The notes below the pieces were generated by a model that worked only from the letters and a program-made list of their open reading frames with translations, was not told the origin of the DNA and searched no databases. A DNA stretch of 64,000 bases from Treponema socranskii subsp. paredis ATCC 35535 (GTDB lineage: Bacteria > Spirochaetota > Spirochaetia > Treponematales > Treponemataceae): the NCBI GenBank assembly GCA_000413015.1, contig KE332515.1, positions 124,001 to 188,000 of the forward strand, written 5' to 3'. Every line of letters starts with the position of its first letter. Position 1 is the first letter of the stretch. Position numbers and translations under genes: made by a program. Below are positions 33,436 to 42,146 of this stretch, piece after piece.

Positions 33436-35639
33436 CGGGGCGGACGGCTGTGCATTTTTGCCGCTCTCTCGAGCGTTCCGTCTGCAGCCCTCTCTTTTTT
33501 TTGTGTGCGGTTTTATTTGCTGCGTCGTGCTCGCTTTATTATTTTTTTATCTCAGGATTTTTTTCAGGAAACGCTGTTCCCGATATCCGCTTTTTTTTCG
33601 CCGCCTTTCCCTATGTCGCCATCGTCGTCATCCCTCTTTTGTGTTTTCCGTCCGGCGATAAAAGCTTTGCCGATGCTCTGCCGCTTTCGCCTTTCGCCCG
33701 CACGTTTTTCGATTTTGTTTTTCCCTTTGTGCGCTTTGTGCTTATCCTGCTGCCGCTTGTGTTCGTGCCGCTGTGCACCGGCTTTTTCGGCGATATCGAC
33801 GCGGGAGGGATCATAGCGGGCTTTGCTCTTTCTTTTTTTTACGGAGCGGCGGCCGTATCGCTTTCGGTATTTTTTTTTACGGTCTTTTTTCCGCTTCAAG
33901 CTTTTATCGTCTCCGCCTCGTTTTTTTTCTTTGCCGGTTTTGCGTCCCTTTCGGCAACGCTTCGTCCTTTGAGTTTTGCATACCGTGCGGATACGGCAGT
34001 AAAGGGCATCGTCGATACGCGCGACATCGTCTTTTTTTGTGCGGTTTCGGCGTTTTTTTTATTCGCAGCCTTTATCGCGTCGGAAAAAAAACGCAGGAAT
34101 CTTTTTTCCCGTAACGATCGATGCATGTATGCCGTTATATTATTAATTATTCTCTTCGCGTCTTTGAACGGAAAAAGATATTATGCGCGGATCGATTTAA
34201 CGAAAAGTAAAACTTTCAGCCTTTCCGATTACGGAAAAAAAACGCTTTCCCGCCTTACCTCTCCGCTTACGATCACTTATTACCGATCGCCGCGCATTGC
34301 AAGCGTCTATCCTTCTTCCCGCGACGTATACGAATACGTCAAAATGTATGCGCGTGAAAACTCCGCGGTAAACGTCGCCGTAAAAGATCCCGATGCGTCC
34401 GGCGTTTCCGATGTTTTAAATCGCTTCGGAATTTTGCCGCAAACTTTCCGTTCGGGAAAAGGGGAGGAAGTTTCGCTTTTTTCCGCCCTTGTCCTCGAAT
34501 ACGAAGGAAAGATTCAAACGATACCCTTTATCGTTTCTGCGGATAGAATCGAATACGATCTGACTCGCTGCGTCAAAAATTTTGTCGACGGATCCCGTCC
34601 CCGCGTACTCATCCTTACCGGAAACGGAATGACGCTTTCGGAAGATTATTCATACGTTGCGCCGTGGCTTTCACTGCAGGGATTTGACTGCATTGAAGCC
34701 GAAGCTCGAACGCTTTCCGATTATGCAGGCGGAAATATCCTCATCGTGTTCGGCGCGTCGAAACTTTCGGATAAAGATGCTGCGGCGATCGAAGCCTTTG
34801 TGCTTTCGGGCGGGAGTGTGCTTTTTGCCGTTTCACCTTACGATGCCGATATCAAATCGACGTGGAATATAAAGCGGACGGAAAACTTTGCGCTCATCGA
34901 TTTGCTTTCGTTTTGGGGCATATCGTTCGAATCCGCCCTTATTTCGGACAGCGCATGTGCGCACATTGCGTTTGCAAACGGAAATGCAGGCGAGGAAACA
35001 GGCCGGTTCGAGAATATCGGCTATCCGCTTTGGATAGCGATTCCGCCTCAGGACGAAGCGAAGAGGGGACTTACGCTCTTTTGGGCGAATCCCGTCAAAA
35101 TCGAAAACGTATCCGCAAAACCGCTCGTCTTTTCAAGCCCTTCGTCGTGGAAGGTTAAAGAAAATTATTCCGACGGCGCTTCATTGTTTCAAACGAATCC
35201 CTTTGCGCTGCAAAACGCGCGTGCGCCTGCCGAACGGAAATCGTACGCTGCGGGTGCGTATTTTGACGGTGAGCTTTCGGGTATGTATGCGCCCGAAAAA
35301 AAAGGCGCCGCCCGCATTGCCGTCGTCGCCGATCAATATTTTGCGGCAAGCCTTCCGCTTTCGTACATAGGCGGGGAAACGGGCGATTATCGCAATCTCG
35401 ATTTTTTGACACGCGTCGTTTTAAAACTTGCAGGCGATAAAGGTCTTGCCGAACTCCAAGACAAAGGAAGCGTGCGCACTTTATACAAAACGCCCGATGC
35501 CGCATCTTTTTCCGCCGCGAGGAAAAAAACGCTTGCCGTCGCCTTTGTGTTCGTTCCGCTTTTTTATGCGGCGCTTGCACTTTTTTCCGCAGCAATACAA
35601 AAGAGACGGCTTTCGTATATACGCCGATCCGGTAAATAA
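33432..35639 (+). CDS. GldF-GldG-like fusion: ABC-2 type membrane domain plus periplasmic GldG domain
   Basis: 735 residues. Residues about 20-217 hold six hydrophobic segments, matching the membrane part of a GldF/ABC-2 permease, but the usual FAEERRSGT-type motif is replaced by a diverged FPSGDKSFADALPLSPFART. A further helix at 232-246 leads into a GldG-like extracytoplasmic domain beginning RIDLTKSKTFSLSDYGKKTL (residues 253-272) and reaching about 690; a last helix is at about 697-722. Normally these are two proteins with a separate ATPase; no ATPase gene is adjacent. It overlaps rnz by four bases. A role in envelope export is likely, cargo unknown. Confidence 0.8.
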   Translation: MTGRTAVHFCRSLERSVCSPLFFLCAVLFAASCSLYYFFISGFFSGNAVPDIRFFFAAFPYVAIVVIPLLCFPSGDKSFADALPLSPFARTFFDFVFPFVRFVLILLPLVFVPLCTGFFGDIDAGGIIAGFALSFFYGAAAVSLSVFFFTVFFPLQAFIVSASFFFFAGFASLSATLRPLSFAYRADTAVKGIVDTRDIVFFCAVSAFFLFAAFIASEKKRRNLFSRNDRCMYAVILLIILFASLNGKRYYARIDLTKSKTFSLSDYGKKTLSRLTSPLTITYYRSPRIASVYPSSRDVYEYVKMYARENSAVNVAVKDPDASGVSDVLNRFGILPQTFRSGKGEEVSLFSALVLEYEGKIQTIPFIVSADRIEYDLTRCVKNFVDGSRPRVLILTGNGMTLSEDYSYVAPWLSLQGFDCIEAEARTLSDYAGGNILIVFGASKLSDKDAAAIEAFVLSGGSVLFAVSPYDADIKSTWNIKRTENFALIDLLSFWGISFESALISDSACAHIAFANGNAGEETGRFENIGYPLWIAIPPQDEAKRGLTLFWANPVKIENVSAKPLVFSSPSSWKVKENYSDGASLFQTNPFALQNARAPAERKSYAAGAYFDGELSGMYAPEKKGAARIAVVADQYFAASLPLSYIGGETGDYRNLDFLTRVVLKLAGDKGLAELQDKGSVRTLYKTPDAASFSAARKKTLAVAFVFVPLFYAALALFSAAIQKRRLSYIRRSGK

Positions 35640-35699
35640 ATTATTGAGCGGGTTTCGAAACTATTTTTCGATTTTTATTAAATTTTACCTGTCGATTAT

Positions 35700-35725
35700 A
35701 AGGGGCTGTCCGAAAAGTATAAGCG
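35700..35725 (+). repeat. Short fragment of the GGGGCTGTC repeat
   Basis: AGGGGCTGTCCGAAAAGTA resembles the outer end of the palindromic element at 28693 (GAGGGGCTGTCTCAAAAGTC). No matching right end is visible before the next gene at 35788. Confidence 0.3.
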
Positions 35726-35787
35726 ATGGTAGAATACCGTTGAATATTTAAACGATGTCTACAGGATTATAAAAGACGGAGAATTTT

Positions 35788-36909
35788 ATGGAAAAAGCGA
35801 AAGTGTATTGGGCGGATTTTCGTACGACGAACAGCGAAAGCCTTATGCAAAAACTCGTCCGTCTCGTTAAAAAAGCGGGCATCGAAACGATCGATTTTGA
35901 CGGTAAATTTACGGCGATAAAACTGCACTTCGGGGAGCCGGGAAACCTCGCGTACTTGCGGCCGAATTATGCGAGAGCGCTTTCGGAATTTATTAAAAGT
36001 ATCGGAGGAAGACCTTTTTTAACCGACAGCAATACGCTCTATCCCGGTTTACGAAAAAACGCGCTCGATCATCTCGATGCGGCATTTATGGACGGTTTCA
36101 GCCCTCTTGCGTGCGGCTGTCACGTAATCATCGGCGACGGATTGAAGGGGACGGACGAAGCTTATGTCGATTTTCCCGAAGGAGAATACATAAAGCAGGC
36201 GAAGATCGGACACGCGGTGATGGACGCCGACGTGTTCATTTCGCTGACGCATTTTAAACTGCACCAAAGTACGGGCTTCGGAGGAGCGCTCAAAAATATC
36301 GGCATGGGATGCGCGAGCAGGGCGGGAAAGATGGAACAGCACAATGACGGAAAACCGGAAGTTGATGAAGAGTTGTGCATAGGCTGCGGTGCATGCGCGC
36401 GCGAATGCGGACAGGACGCGATCGAATTTATTAAAACCGATGACGGCAAACGGAAAGCGCGTATCGATGAAGAAATCTGTGTCGGCTGCGGAAGATGCAT
36501 CGGCGCCTGTCCGAAAGATGCGACGCATCCCGTCGGGAAAAATACGAACGAAATACTGTGTAAAAAGATGGCCGAATACGCAGCTGCCGTCGTAAAAGGG
36601 CGGCCTCAATTTCACATATCGCTCGTCGTCGACGTCTCTCCGTTTTGCGATTGCCATGCCGAAAACGATGCCCCGATCATCCCCGATGTCGGAATGTTCG
36701 CATCGTTCGATGCCGTCGCTCTCGACGCCGCGTACGCCGATATGACGAATCGCCAGCCTTATCTGCACGGTACGATCATGGATGAATGCGAACACGTTCA
36801 TAACGATTGGTTTTGCGATGTGCATCCGACGACGAATTGGAAAGTACAGCTCGAACACGCGGAAAAAGTCGGTATGGGAGTGCGCGATTACGAATTGATA
36901 AAAATATAG
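35788..36909 (+). CDS. DUF362 protein with two [4Fe-4S] ferredoxin motifs
   Basis: 373 residues. Residues 1-180 and 260-373 form the DUF362 domain (KLHFGEPGNLAYLRPNYA; LTDSNTLYPGLR; FISLTHFKLHQSTGFGGALKNIGMG). Between them are two CxxCxxCxxxC clusters: Cys197, 200, 203, 207 and Cys231, 234, 237, 241. No signal peptide, so it is cytoplasmic. It probably passes electrons between partners, but the family has no fixed reaction. It has a good start behind a GACGGAG site. It stands between the GldF-GldG-like gene and a lipoprotein phosphoesterase, giving no clear pathway context. Confidence 0.88.
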   Translation: MEKAKVYWADFRTTNSESLMQKLVRLVKKAGIETIDFDGKFTAIKLHFGEPGNLAYLRPNYARALSEFIKSIGGRPFLTDSNTLYPGLRKNALDHLDAAFMDGFSPLACGCHVIIGDGLKGTDEAYVDFPEGEYIKQAKIGHAVMDADVFISLTHFKLHQSTGFGGALKNIGMGCASRAGKMEQHNDGKPEVDEELCIGCGACARECGQDAIEFIKTDDGKRKARIDEEICVGCGRCIGACPKDATHPVGKNTNEILCKKMAEYAAAVVKGRPQFHISLVVDVSPFCDCHAENDAPIIPDVGMFASFDAVALDAAYADMTNRQPYLHGTIMDECEHVHNDWFCDVHPTTNWKVQLEHAEKVGMGVRDYELIKI

Positions 36910-36939
36910 ATTGTATGTGATATATCGGAACGAATAGAT

Positions 36940-37842
36940 ATGAAACGAAAAATTAATAAATTATTTATTTTATTTTTAATCTTCGTCATCACTTCATGCC
37001 GCACGATACGAACGGTTTCTTACGATATCGAAGAGGAGCGCGTTTCGAACGAAATCAGAATCGTGCAGATTTCCGATTTTCATTCCAACGATTTCGGCAA
37101 AAATGAAATCAAAATCATTGAAAAAATAAAAAAAGCGCGCCCCGACATCATCGCGATCACGGGAGATCTCTTCGATGAAAGGATGAAAGGCGATAAGCCC
37201 TTCAAAAACGTCGAAGCGCTCCTTGCAGGTATTTGCGATATCTGTCCCGGATTTTTCGTGACGGGAAATCACGATTTTTCCGATTTGCATATCGAAAAAA
37301 AATACGCGATGCTCGAACGGTACGGTTTTAAAGTGCTGTACGACGAAGCGGTTTCCCTCGATTTTGCGCAGGGGACCGTCGTTATCTCGGGCGTCGAAGA
37401 TCCGTATTTCGGTTTGGGAAAACGGGCGGCGCTCAAAGTCGGAGACGACAGGGTTTCCTACCGAAAACGCCTTGCCGCAGTCGCGCAAAAAACGGACGCG
37501 CTCGTTCGATCCTTTGCGGATGACGGACGCACGGTTTTATTTACGATGCTCCTCGTTCACCGCCCCGAATACGTAAACGATTATGTAAAATACGATTTCG
37601 ATGTGATTTTGGCTGGACACGCGCACGGCGGGCTGTGGCGCTTTCCGCCTTTTATAAACGCGCTCTATGCGCCGGGACAGGGTATGTTTCCGAAATACGC
37701 GGGCGGAAAGTATGTGCTTAAAAACAATGCGCGCTCCGTGATGATCGTAAGCCGCGGTCTTTCGTATCAGCAGCCGAAAATCGTTCGGATATTCAATAAT
37801 CCCGAATTGACGCTGATACGCGTTATACCGATTAAAAAGTGA
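36940..37842 (+). CDS. Membrane-anchored metallophosphoesterase, YkuE type
   Basis: 300 residues. Residues 1-19 are a lipoprotein signal with lipobox VITS-C20. All calcineurin-like metal motifs are present: QISDFHSNDF, AITGDLFDE, VTGNHDFSD, LLVHRPEY and LAGHAHGG. The end GMFPKYAGGKY with VMIVSRGLSYQQPKIVRIFNNPE is typical of YkuE-like proteins, which in some bacteria act on lipid head groups. Here the lipoprotein anchor places it at the envelope; its substrate is unknown. Confidence 0.88.
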   Translation: MKRKINKLFILFLIFVITSCRTIRTVSYDIEEERVSNEIRIVQISDFHSNDFGKNEIKIIEKIKKARPDIIAITGDLFDERMKGDKPFKNVEALLAGICDICPGFFVTGNHDFSDLHIEKKYAMLERYGFKVLYDEAVSLDFAQGTVVISGVEDPYFGLGKRAALKVGDDRVSYRKRLAAVAQKTDALVRSFADDGRTVLFTMLLVHRPEYVNDYVKYDFDVILAGHAHGGLWRFPPFINALYAPGQGMFPKYAGGKYVLKNNARSVMIVSRGLSYQQPKIVRIFNNPELTLIRVIPIKK

Positions 37843-37876
37843 TATTTTGCTGCGTAATCTGTGATATTTTTGCTAC
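37839..37876 (+). promoter_or_regulatory. Direct repeat upstream of the RpiR promoter
   Basis: GTGATATTTTGCTGC (37839-37853) and GTGATATTTTTGCTAC (37861-37876) are 22 bases apart start to start, about two helical turns, and end 7 bases before the -35 box. They are candidate sites for the RpiR protein encoded downstream or another regulator. Confidence 0.45.
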
Positions 37877-37883
37877 ATTTTTG

Positions 37884-37912
37884 TTGACAGTTTTTGAAAG
37901 TCGTGTTACGAT
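37884..37912 (+). promoter_or_regulatory. Sigma-70 promoter of the sugar-phosphate locus
   Basis: TTGACA at 37884-37889, 17-base spacer, TACGAT at 37907-37912. The GTG start is 20 bases downstream, with AAAGGG between as ribosome binding site. Confidence 0.75.
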
Positions 37913-37932
37913 TTATCAAAAGGGTGCAGCAC

Positions 37933-38775
37933 GTGGAGCAGGTCAATATTGCAGCAATTCCGCTTTGGGAAGTACAAGTACGCAGTTCTTTGAATAAACT
38001 CAGCGCGTCGGAAAATCGTATAGCCGACTATGTTTTAAATGCTCCCGAATCCGTTTTAAGCGGTACCGTGCGAAAACTGGCCGACAGCAACGGCGTCAGC
38101 GAAGCGACGGTTGTCCGTTTTCTGCATCATATCGGCTATGCGGGTTTAAAAGATTTTAAAATTGCAATTTCCGAAGAAAGGGTTTTGGATCGGGGACGAA
38201 TTCCCGACGATTTTGCGCTGCGCCCGAGCGATACGATACACGACATCAAACGCAAAGTTTTTTTCGGCTCTATGGAAGCTTTGAGCGATACGCTCGATCT
38301 GCTCGACGACACCGAACTTGAAAAAGCGGTCGACGCGCTGTCGCGCGCGTCATACGTAGAAATTTTCGGTATCGGAGGAGCGGCTCCTGCCGCGCGGAGC
38401 GCCCTGCATAATTTTCGAAAAATCGGCATCCGCGTCAATTACACGGCTTCTTTTAACTTTGAATACATGCAGATGGCGCATTTCGATGAGGGAGATGCCG
38501 TCATAGCCATCTCTCGTTCCGGCGAAACACGGGATGTCGTGGAATCCGTTAAAATCGCCAAACAAAAGGGTGCCGTCGTCATCGGTATAAGCGATGTGGG
38601 AGAATCTTCGTTGTCGAAGCTTGCCGATTACCGTCTCGTTGCGATGAGCCGCGCCCGCATGCTTTCCGGCGATTCGATATATGAACGGATGGCGGGGATC
38701 GCCGTCATTCATGCCCTGTATGCGGGGGTAGCGATGCGTAAAGGTATGCAAAAGGAGCGTTCTGCAGATGAGTGA
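37933..38775 (+). CDS. RpiR-family transcriptional regulator with SIS domain
   Basis: 280 residues from GTG 37933; the longer frame beginning TTG 37894 overlaps the promoter and is rejected. The N-terminal HTH (LNKLSASENRIADYVLNAPESVL; GVSEATVVRFLHHIGYAGLKDFK) is followed by a SIS domain at about 110-240 (VEIFGIGGAAPAARSALHNF; AIAISRSGETRDVVES). SIS domains of this family bind phosphosugars, so the regulator probably senses a sugar phosphate. It is the first gene of a long co-directional locus and overlaps the PfkB gene by 8 bases. Confidence 0.92.
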   Translation: MEQVNIAAIPLWEVQVRSSLNKLSASENRIADYVLNAPESVLSGTVRKLADSNGVSEATVVRFLHHIGYAGLKDFKIAISEERVLDRGRIPDDFALRPSDTIHDIKRKVFFGSMEALSDTLDLLDDTELEKAVDALSRASYVEIFGIGGAAPAARSALHNFRKIGIRVNYTASFNFEYMQMAHFDEGDAVIAISRSGETRDVVESVKIAKQKGAVVIGISDVGESSLSKLADYRLVAMSRARMLSGDSIYERMAGIAVIHALYAGVAMRKGMQKERSADE

Positions 38776-39706
38776 TTTTCCGCAAATCGTCGGCGTCGGT
38801 CATAATTGTTTCGATTATCTTTGTACCGTCGAAGCCTATCCTCCCGAAGACGGTTCCACACATATCACTGCAATCGCAGAGCAGGGCGGAGGAGCTGCAG
38901 CTACTGCCGTCGTCGCTGCTTCCCGACTCGGCTGTTCCTCGGCTTTTATCGGAAAGCTCGGAGACGACGATACCGGGCGGAAGATAATCGCCTCTTTGCA
39001 AAAAGACAAGGTCGATACTTCATATATCGACATCGTTCCCGGCGGCCGGAGTTCCGTGTCCTACCTTATGGTCAATCCCGCCAACGCCTCCCGCACGAAG
39101 TTTCCGTATCCGGACGAACTCCCGCCCATCGAGTGGGATGAGTGTCTTGTAAAGCTTGTCGGCGGTGCACGTGCGCTTCATATTGACGGGACGAAATACG
39201 ATAACGCGCTTTCGGCCGTCCGCATTGCAAAAGAGGCGGGCGTTACGGTGTCCCTCGACGGTTGTTCGATGCAGCGCGACAACGAAAAAAATAAAGCGCT
39301 TGCATCCCTGTCCGATATCCTCATTATGAATGCGAGATACCCCCTCCTCGTATCGGGTATAGGCGACTATGCCCGTGCGCTGCTTGAAATGTCGCACTGG
39401 GGGCCGAAGATAGTCATCGGTACGCAGGGCTCGTCGGGTTGTATGGCGGTCATCGGAGGCGGCGTGTTCCGTTTTTCCGCGTATGATGTCGCGGCTGTCG
39501 ATACGACCGGAGCGGGGGACGTGTTTCACGGCGCTTTCCTCGCAGGCTATTTTAAAGGTATGGATTTGGAAACGAATATTAAATTTGCAAGCGCGGTTTC
39601 GGCGATCAAGTGCACGAAAGTCGGCGGTAGAGACGGGATTCCGTCGTATGACGATGCGCTTTCATTTATGAACGGCCGAACGATCGAAAAAATACGCGTG
39701 ATTTAA
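38768..39706 (+). CDS. PfkB-family carbohydrate kinase
   Basis: 312 residues, ribokinase-like fold. It phosphorylates a sugar or sugar phosphate with ATP. The N-terminal GGGAAATAVVAASRLG and the C-terminal catalytic motif DTTGAGDVFHGAFLAGYF, with the base Asp, are intact. It overlaps the end of the RpiR gene. With the aldolase and transketolase downstream, a kinase making a ketose bisphosphate is plausible, but the sugar cannot be told from sequence. Confidence 0.9.
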   Translation: MSDFPQIVGVGHNCFDYLCTVEAYPPEDGSTHITAIAEQGGGAAATAVVAASRLGCSSAFIGKLGDDDTGRKIIASLQKDKVDTSYIDIVPGGRSSVSYLMVNPANASRTKFPYPDELPPIEWDECLVKLVGGARALHIDGTKYDNALSAVRIAKEAGVTVSLDGCSMQRDNEKNKALASLSDILIMNARYPLLVSGIGDYARALLEMSHWGPKIVIGTQGSSGCMAVIGGGVFRFSAYDVAAVDTTGAGDVFHGAFLAGYFKGMDLETNIKFASAVSAIKCTKVGGRDGIPSYDDALSFMNGRTIEKIRVI

Positions 39707-39770
39707 ATATTGTCGATTTCTGCAAAAATGCAGTGATCATATATCGGTTATGTCTTTTTATTAGGAGGAA

Positions 39771-40808
39771 ATGATGAAAAAGGTTATGGTGATGCTGACA
39801 GCTGCGGCTTTGGCGCTGTCAGTGAGTTCCTGCAAAAAGCAGGATGGTGCTGCAAAGGGAAGTAAAGCTTCCGGCGTATTGAACGTATATACGACGGTGA
39901 GCGATCTGCAGTACAACGCGATTATGGGTGCGTTCCAAGCGAAGTATCCGAATATCAAAATCAACTACACGCAGGCGGGTGCGGGCGAATGCAAAACCCG
40001 TATTCAGGCGGAAGCCGGCAATCCGCAGGCGGACATTATGTTCGGCGGACTTGTTTATGCCGATACGCTCACATACGGTCAGTATTTTGAAAATTACGTA
40101 TGCGTGAACGACAAACTTATGCCCGCCGAATTCAAAAATGCGACGGGTGTTTTGACCTATCATGATGCGCAGATTCCGTGTCTTTGGGTAAACGATGCGC
40201 TCGAAAAAGAAAAGGGCGTTTCGATCAAAGGCTTTGCCGATCTCCTCGATCCGCGTTTAAAGGGAATTGTCGTATCCGCAGACCCTACGGGAAGTTCGAG
40301 CGCATGGAATTCGCTGCAGTGCATACTCACCGATTTCGGAGGATGGGATAACGATGCTGCATGGGATTATATCGATAAACTGATGGACAATGTCGTTATT
40401 ACAAGCGGTTCATCGGCCGTATACCGCGGCGTTTACAACGGTGAATATGCCGTTGGACTTACCTACGAACCGGCGTGCGTACAGATGCTTTCGGAAGGAG
40501 CGCAAGGCGTTCACATCGTATATCCGGCCGAAGGCGTTACGTCGATCGCTTTCGGTTCGGCGATTATCAAGGGCTGCACGAATCTCGACAATGCAAAACT
40601 CTTTATGGATTTCCTTGAAAGCGACGAATGCCAGGCGATATATCTTGAATGCGGCGCTCGCCCCGCAACGGCTTCAAAGCTTTCGGCGACGAATAAATAT
40701 ATCGTAGATCTGTCTTCGATTAATTATCGCGAAGCCGATACCGTCGCTTTGGCGCAAAATCAAAGTGCGATTTTTGCACGCTGGAACGCTCTGCGGATCA
40801 AGCACTGA
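39771..40808 (+). CDS. Fbp/Afu-type ABC transporter substrate-binding lipoprotein
   Basis: 345 residues; ATGATG at 39771-39776 follows AGGAGGA, and the second ATG has the better spacing. Lipobox SVSS-C21. The family (annotated as iron(III) or 2-aminoethylphosphonate binding) is seen from LNVYTTVSDLQYNAIMGAF, ADIMFGGLVYADTL, SADPTGSSSAWNSL and SGSSAVYRGVYNGEYAVGLTYE. The double-Tyr iron site of true FbpA (YY near the C-terminus) is not visible. Some members, such as AfuA, bind hexose phosphates; the RpiR, kinase, aldolase and transketolase neighbours support that here. Inference, not proof. Confidence 0.88.
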   Translation: MMKKVMVMLTAAALALSVSSCKKQDGAAKGSKASGVLNVYTTVSDLQYNAIMGAFQAKYPNIKINYTQAGAGECKTRIQAEAGNPQADIMFGGLVYADTLTYGQYFENYVCVNDKLMPAEFKNATGVLTYHDAQIPCLWVNDALEKEKGVSIKGFADLLDPRLKGIVVSADPTGSSSAWNSLQCILTDFGGWDNDAAWDYIDKLMDNVVITSGSSAVYRGVYNGEYAVGLTYEPACVQMLSEGAQGVHIVYPAEGVTSIAFGSAIIKGCTNLDNAKLFMDFLESDECQAIYLECGARPATASKLSATNKYIVDLSSINYREADTVALAQNQSAIFARWNALRIKH

Positions 40809-40847
40809 TTTTCCGAACGTTTCTCGGATTGATTTTTTAATCAACAC

Positions 40848-41026
40848 CCCCGACGCAACCTCGCAGCGAAGCTTCAAGCGGCGTCGGGGTATGTTGTTCT
40901 CATAAGGTGGTTGCAGTCGGCTTTAATACCCTTTGTTACGACGCAAGCGTCGGGGTATTAAACCCTCCGCACGAATAAAATTTATTGCCATTCACCGCGG
41001 AACCGGTTCATATTGTCCGGTTCCGC
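40848..41026 (+). promoter_or_regulatory. Three consecutive stem-loops between binding protein and ATPase genes
   Basis: The 238-base spacer holds three strong hairpins. (1) CCCCGACGC (40848-40856) with GCGTCGGGG (40881-40889). (2) TTTAATACCC (40922-40931) with GGGTATTAAA (40953-40962), enclosing GACGC/GCGTC. (3) GCGGAACCGG (40997-41006) with CCGGTTCCGC (41017-41026). None has a proper U-tract. They probably protect the binding-protein mRNA and set a high ratio of binding protein to transporter. Confidence 0.7.
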
Positions 41027-41046
41027 ACAATTGTGGAGAACTTCGT

Positions 41047-42135
41047 ATGAACGTCGGAATTAAAATTTCACATGCACTCAAAAAATACGACGACGGTGTC
41101 GTTATTCCCGATCTTTCCGTGGAAATAAATCCCGGAGAATTTTTTACGCTGCTCGGACCGTCGGGATGCGGAAAAACGACGCTGCTCCGTATGATCGCCG
41201 GTTTCAATTCGATCGAAGGCGGCGATTTCTATTTCGGCGACAGAAGGATAAACGACCTTGACCCGTCAAAGCGAAATATCGGTATGGTGTTTCAAAATTA
41301 CGCCATCTTTCCGCATTTAACGGTACGCAAAAACGTCGCCTTCGGCTTACAGAATAAACATTTGCCGAAAGACGAAATCGACAAGCGGACGACTCATTTT
41401 TTAAAATTGATGAAAATCGATCAGTATCAGGATCGTCTGCCGGAACGGCTGTCGGGAGGACAGCAGCAGCGGGTCGCCCTTGCGCGTGCGCTTGCGATAG
41501 AGCCGGAAGTTCTTTTGATGGACGAACCGCTGTCGAACCTCGATGCGAAGCTGCGCGTCGAAATGCGCGAAGTCATTAAAGAAATCCAGCACGATCTCGG
41601 CATTACGACCGTGTATGTAACGCATGATCAGGAAGAGGCGATGGCCGTTTCCGACCGCATAGCCGTTATGAACGCGGGCGTTATCCAGCAAATCGGTTCT
41701 CCGAAAGCCTTGTATCAGCGTCCGGAAAATTTATTCGTTTCAATGTTCATCGGCCGTACAAATACCGTCGAAGCGAAGATCCGTAAAAGCGCATCGTCTT
41801 ACGCATTGGAATTTTCGAGCGGCGCTAAAATTACTATGGATAATATCGTCGATATGGAAGACGGTGAGGATGTCATCGTGTCGATCCGTCCGGAAGAGTT
41901 TGTCGTCCTTGAAGGCAAAAAGGGCGAAGGTTTGCCGGGAACGGTTGCATACAGCACTTTCCTCGGTTTGAATACGCATTACTTTATCGACCTTCAAGAC
42001 CATAAGCGCATAGAAGTCATTCAAGAATCGACGATCGATGAAATCGTAAAGAAAGGAACGTCCGTCCGTCTCGGTGTAAAAAAAGAAAAGATCAATGTGT
42101 TTACCCGCGACGGTATGCGTTCTATCATAAAATAA
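41047..42135 (+). CDS. ABC transporter ATPase, FbpC/PotA type
   Basis: 362 residues from ATG 41047; the longer open frame runs back through the hairpins and is rejected. Walker A GPSGCGKT is at residues 37-44, the signature is LSGGQQQR, Walker B is VLLMDEPLSNLD, and the switch His is in VYVTHDQEEAM. The C-terminal 120 residues form the TOBE domain (DVIVSIRPEEFVVLEG). It drives import with the neighbouring 552-residue permease and binding lipoprotein. Confidence 0.95.
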   Translation: MNVGIKISHALKKYDDGVVIPDLSVEINPGEFFTLLGPSGCGKTTLLRMIAGFNSIEGGDFYFGDRRINDLDPSKRNIGMVFQNYAIFPHLTVRKNVAFGLQNKHLPKDEIDKRTTHFLKLMKIDQYQDRLPERLSGGQQQRVALARALAIEPEVLLMDEPLSNLDAKLRVEMREVIKEIQHDLGITTVYVTHDQEEAMAVSDRIAVMNAGVIQQIGSPKALYQRPENLFVSMFIGRTNTVEAKIRKSASSYALEFSSGAKITMDNIVDMEDGEDVIVSIRPEEFVVLEGKKGEGLPGTVAYSTFLGLNTHYFIDLQDHKRIEVIQESTIDEIVKKGTSVRLGVKKEKINVFTRDGMRSIIK

Positions 42136-42146
42136 CGGAGATCGGT

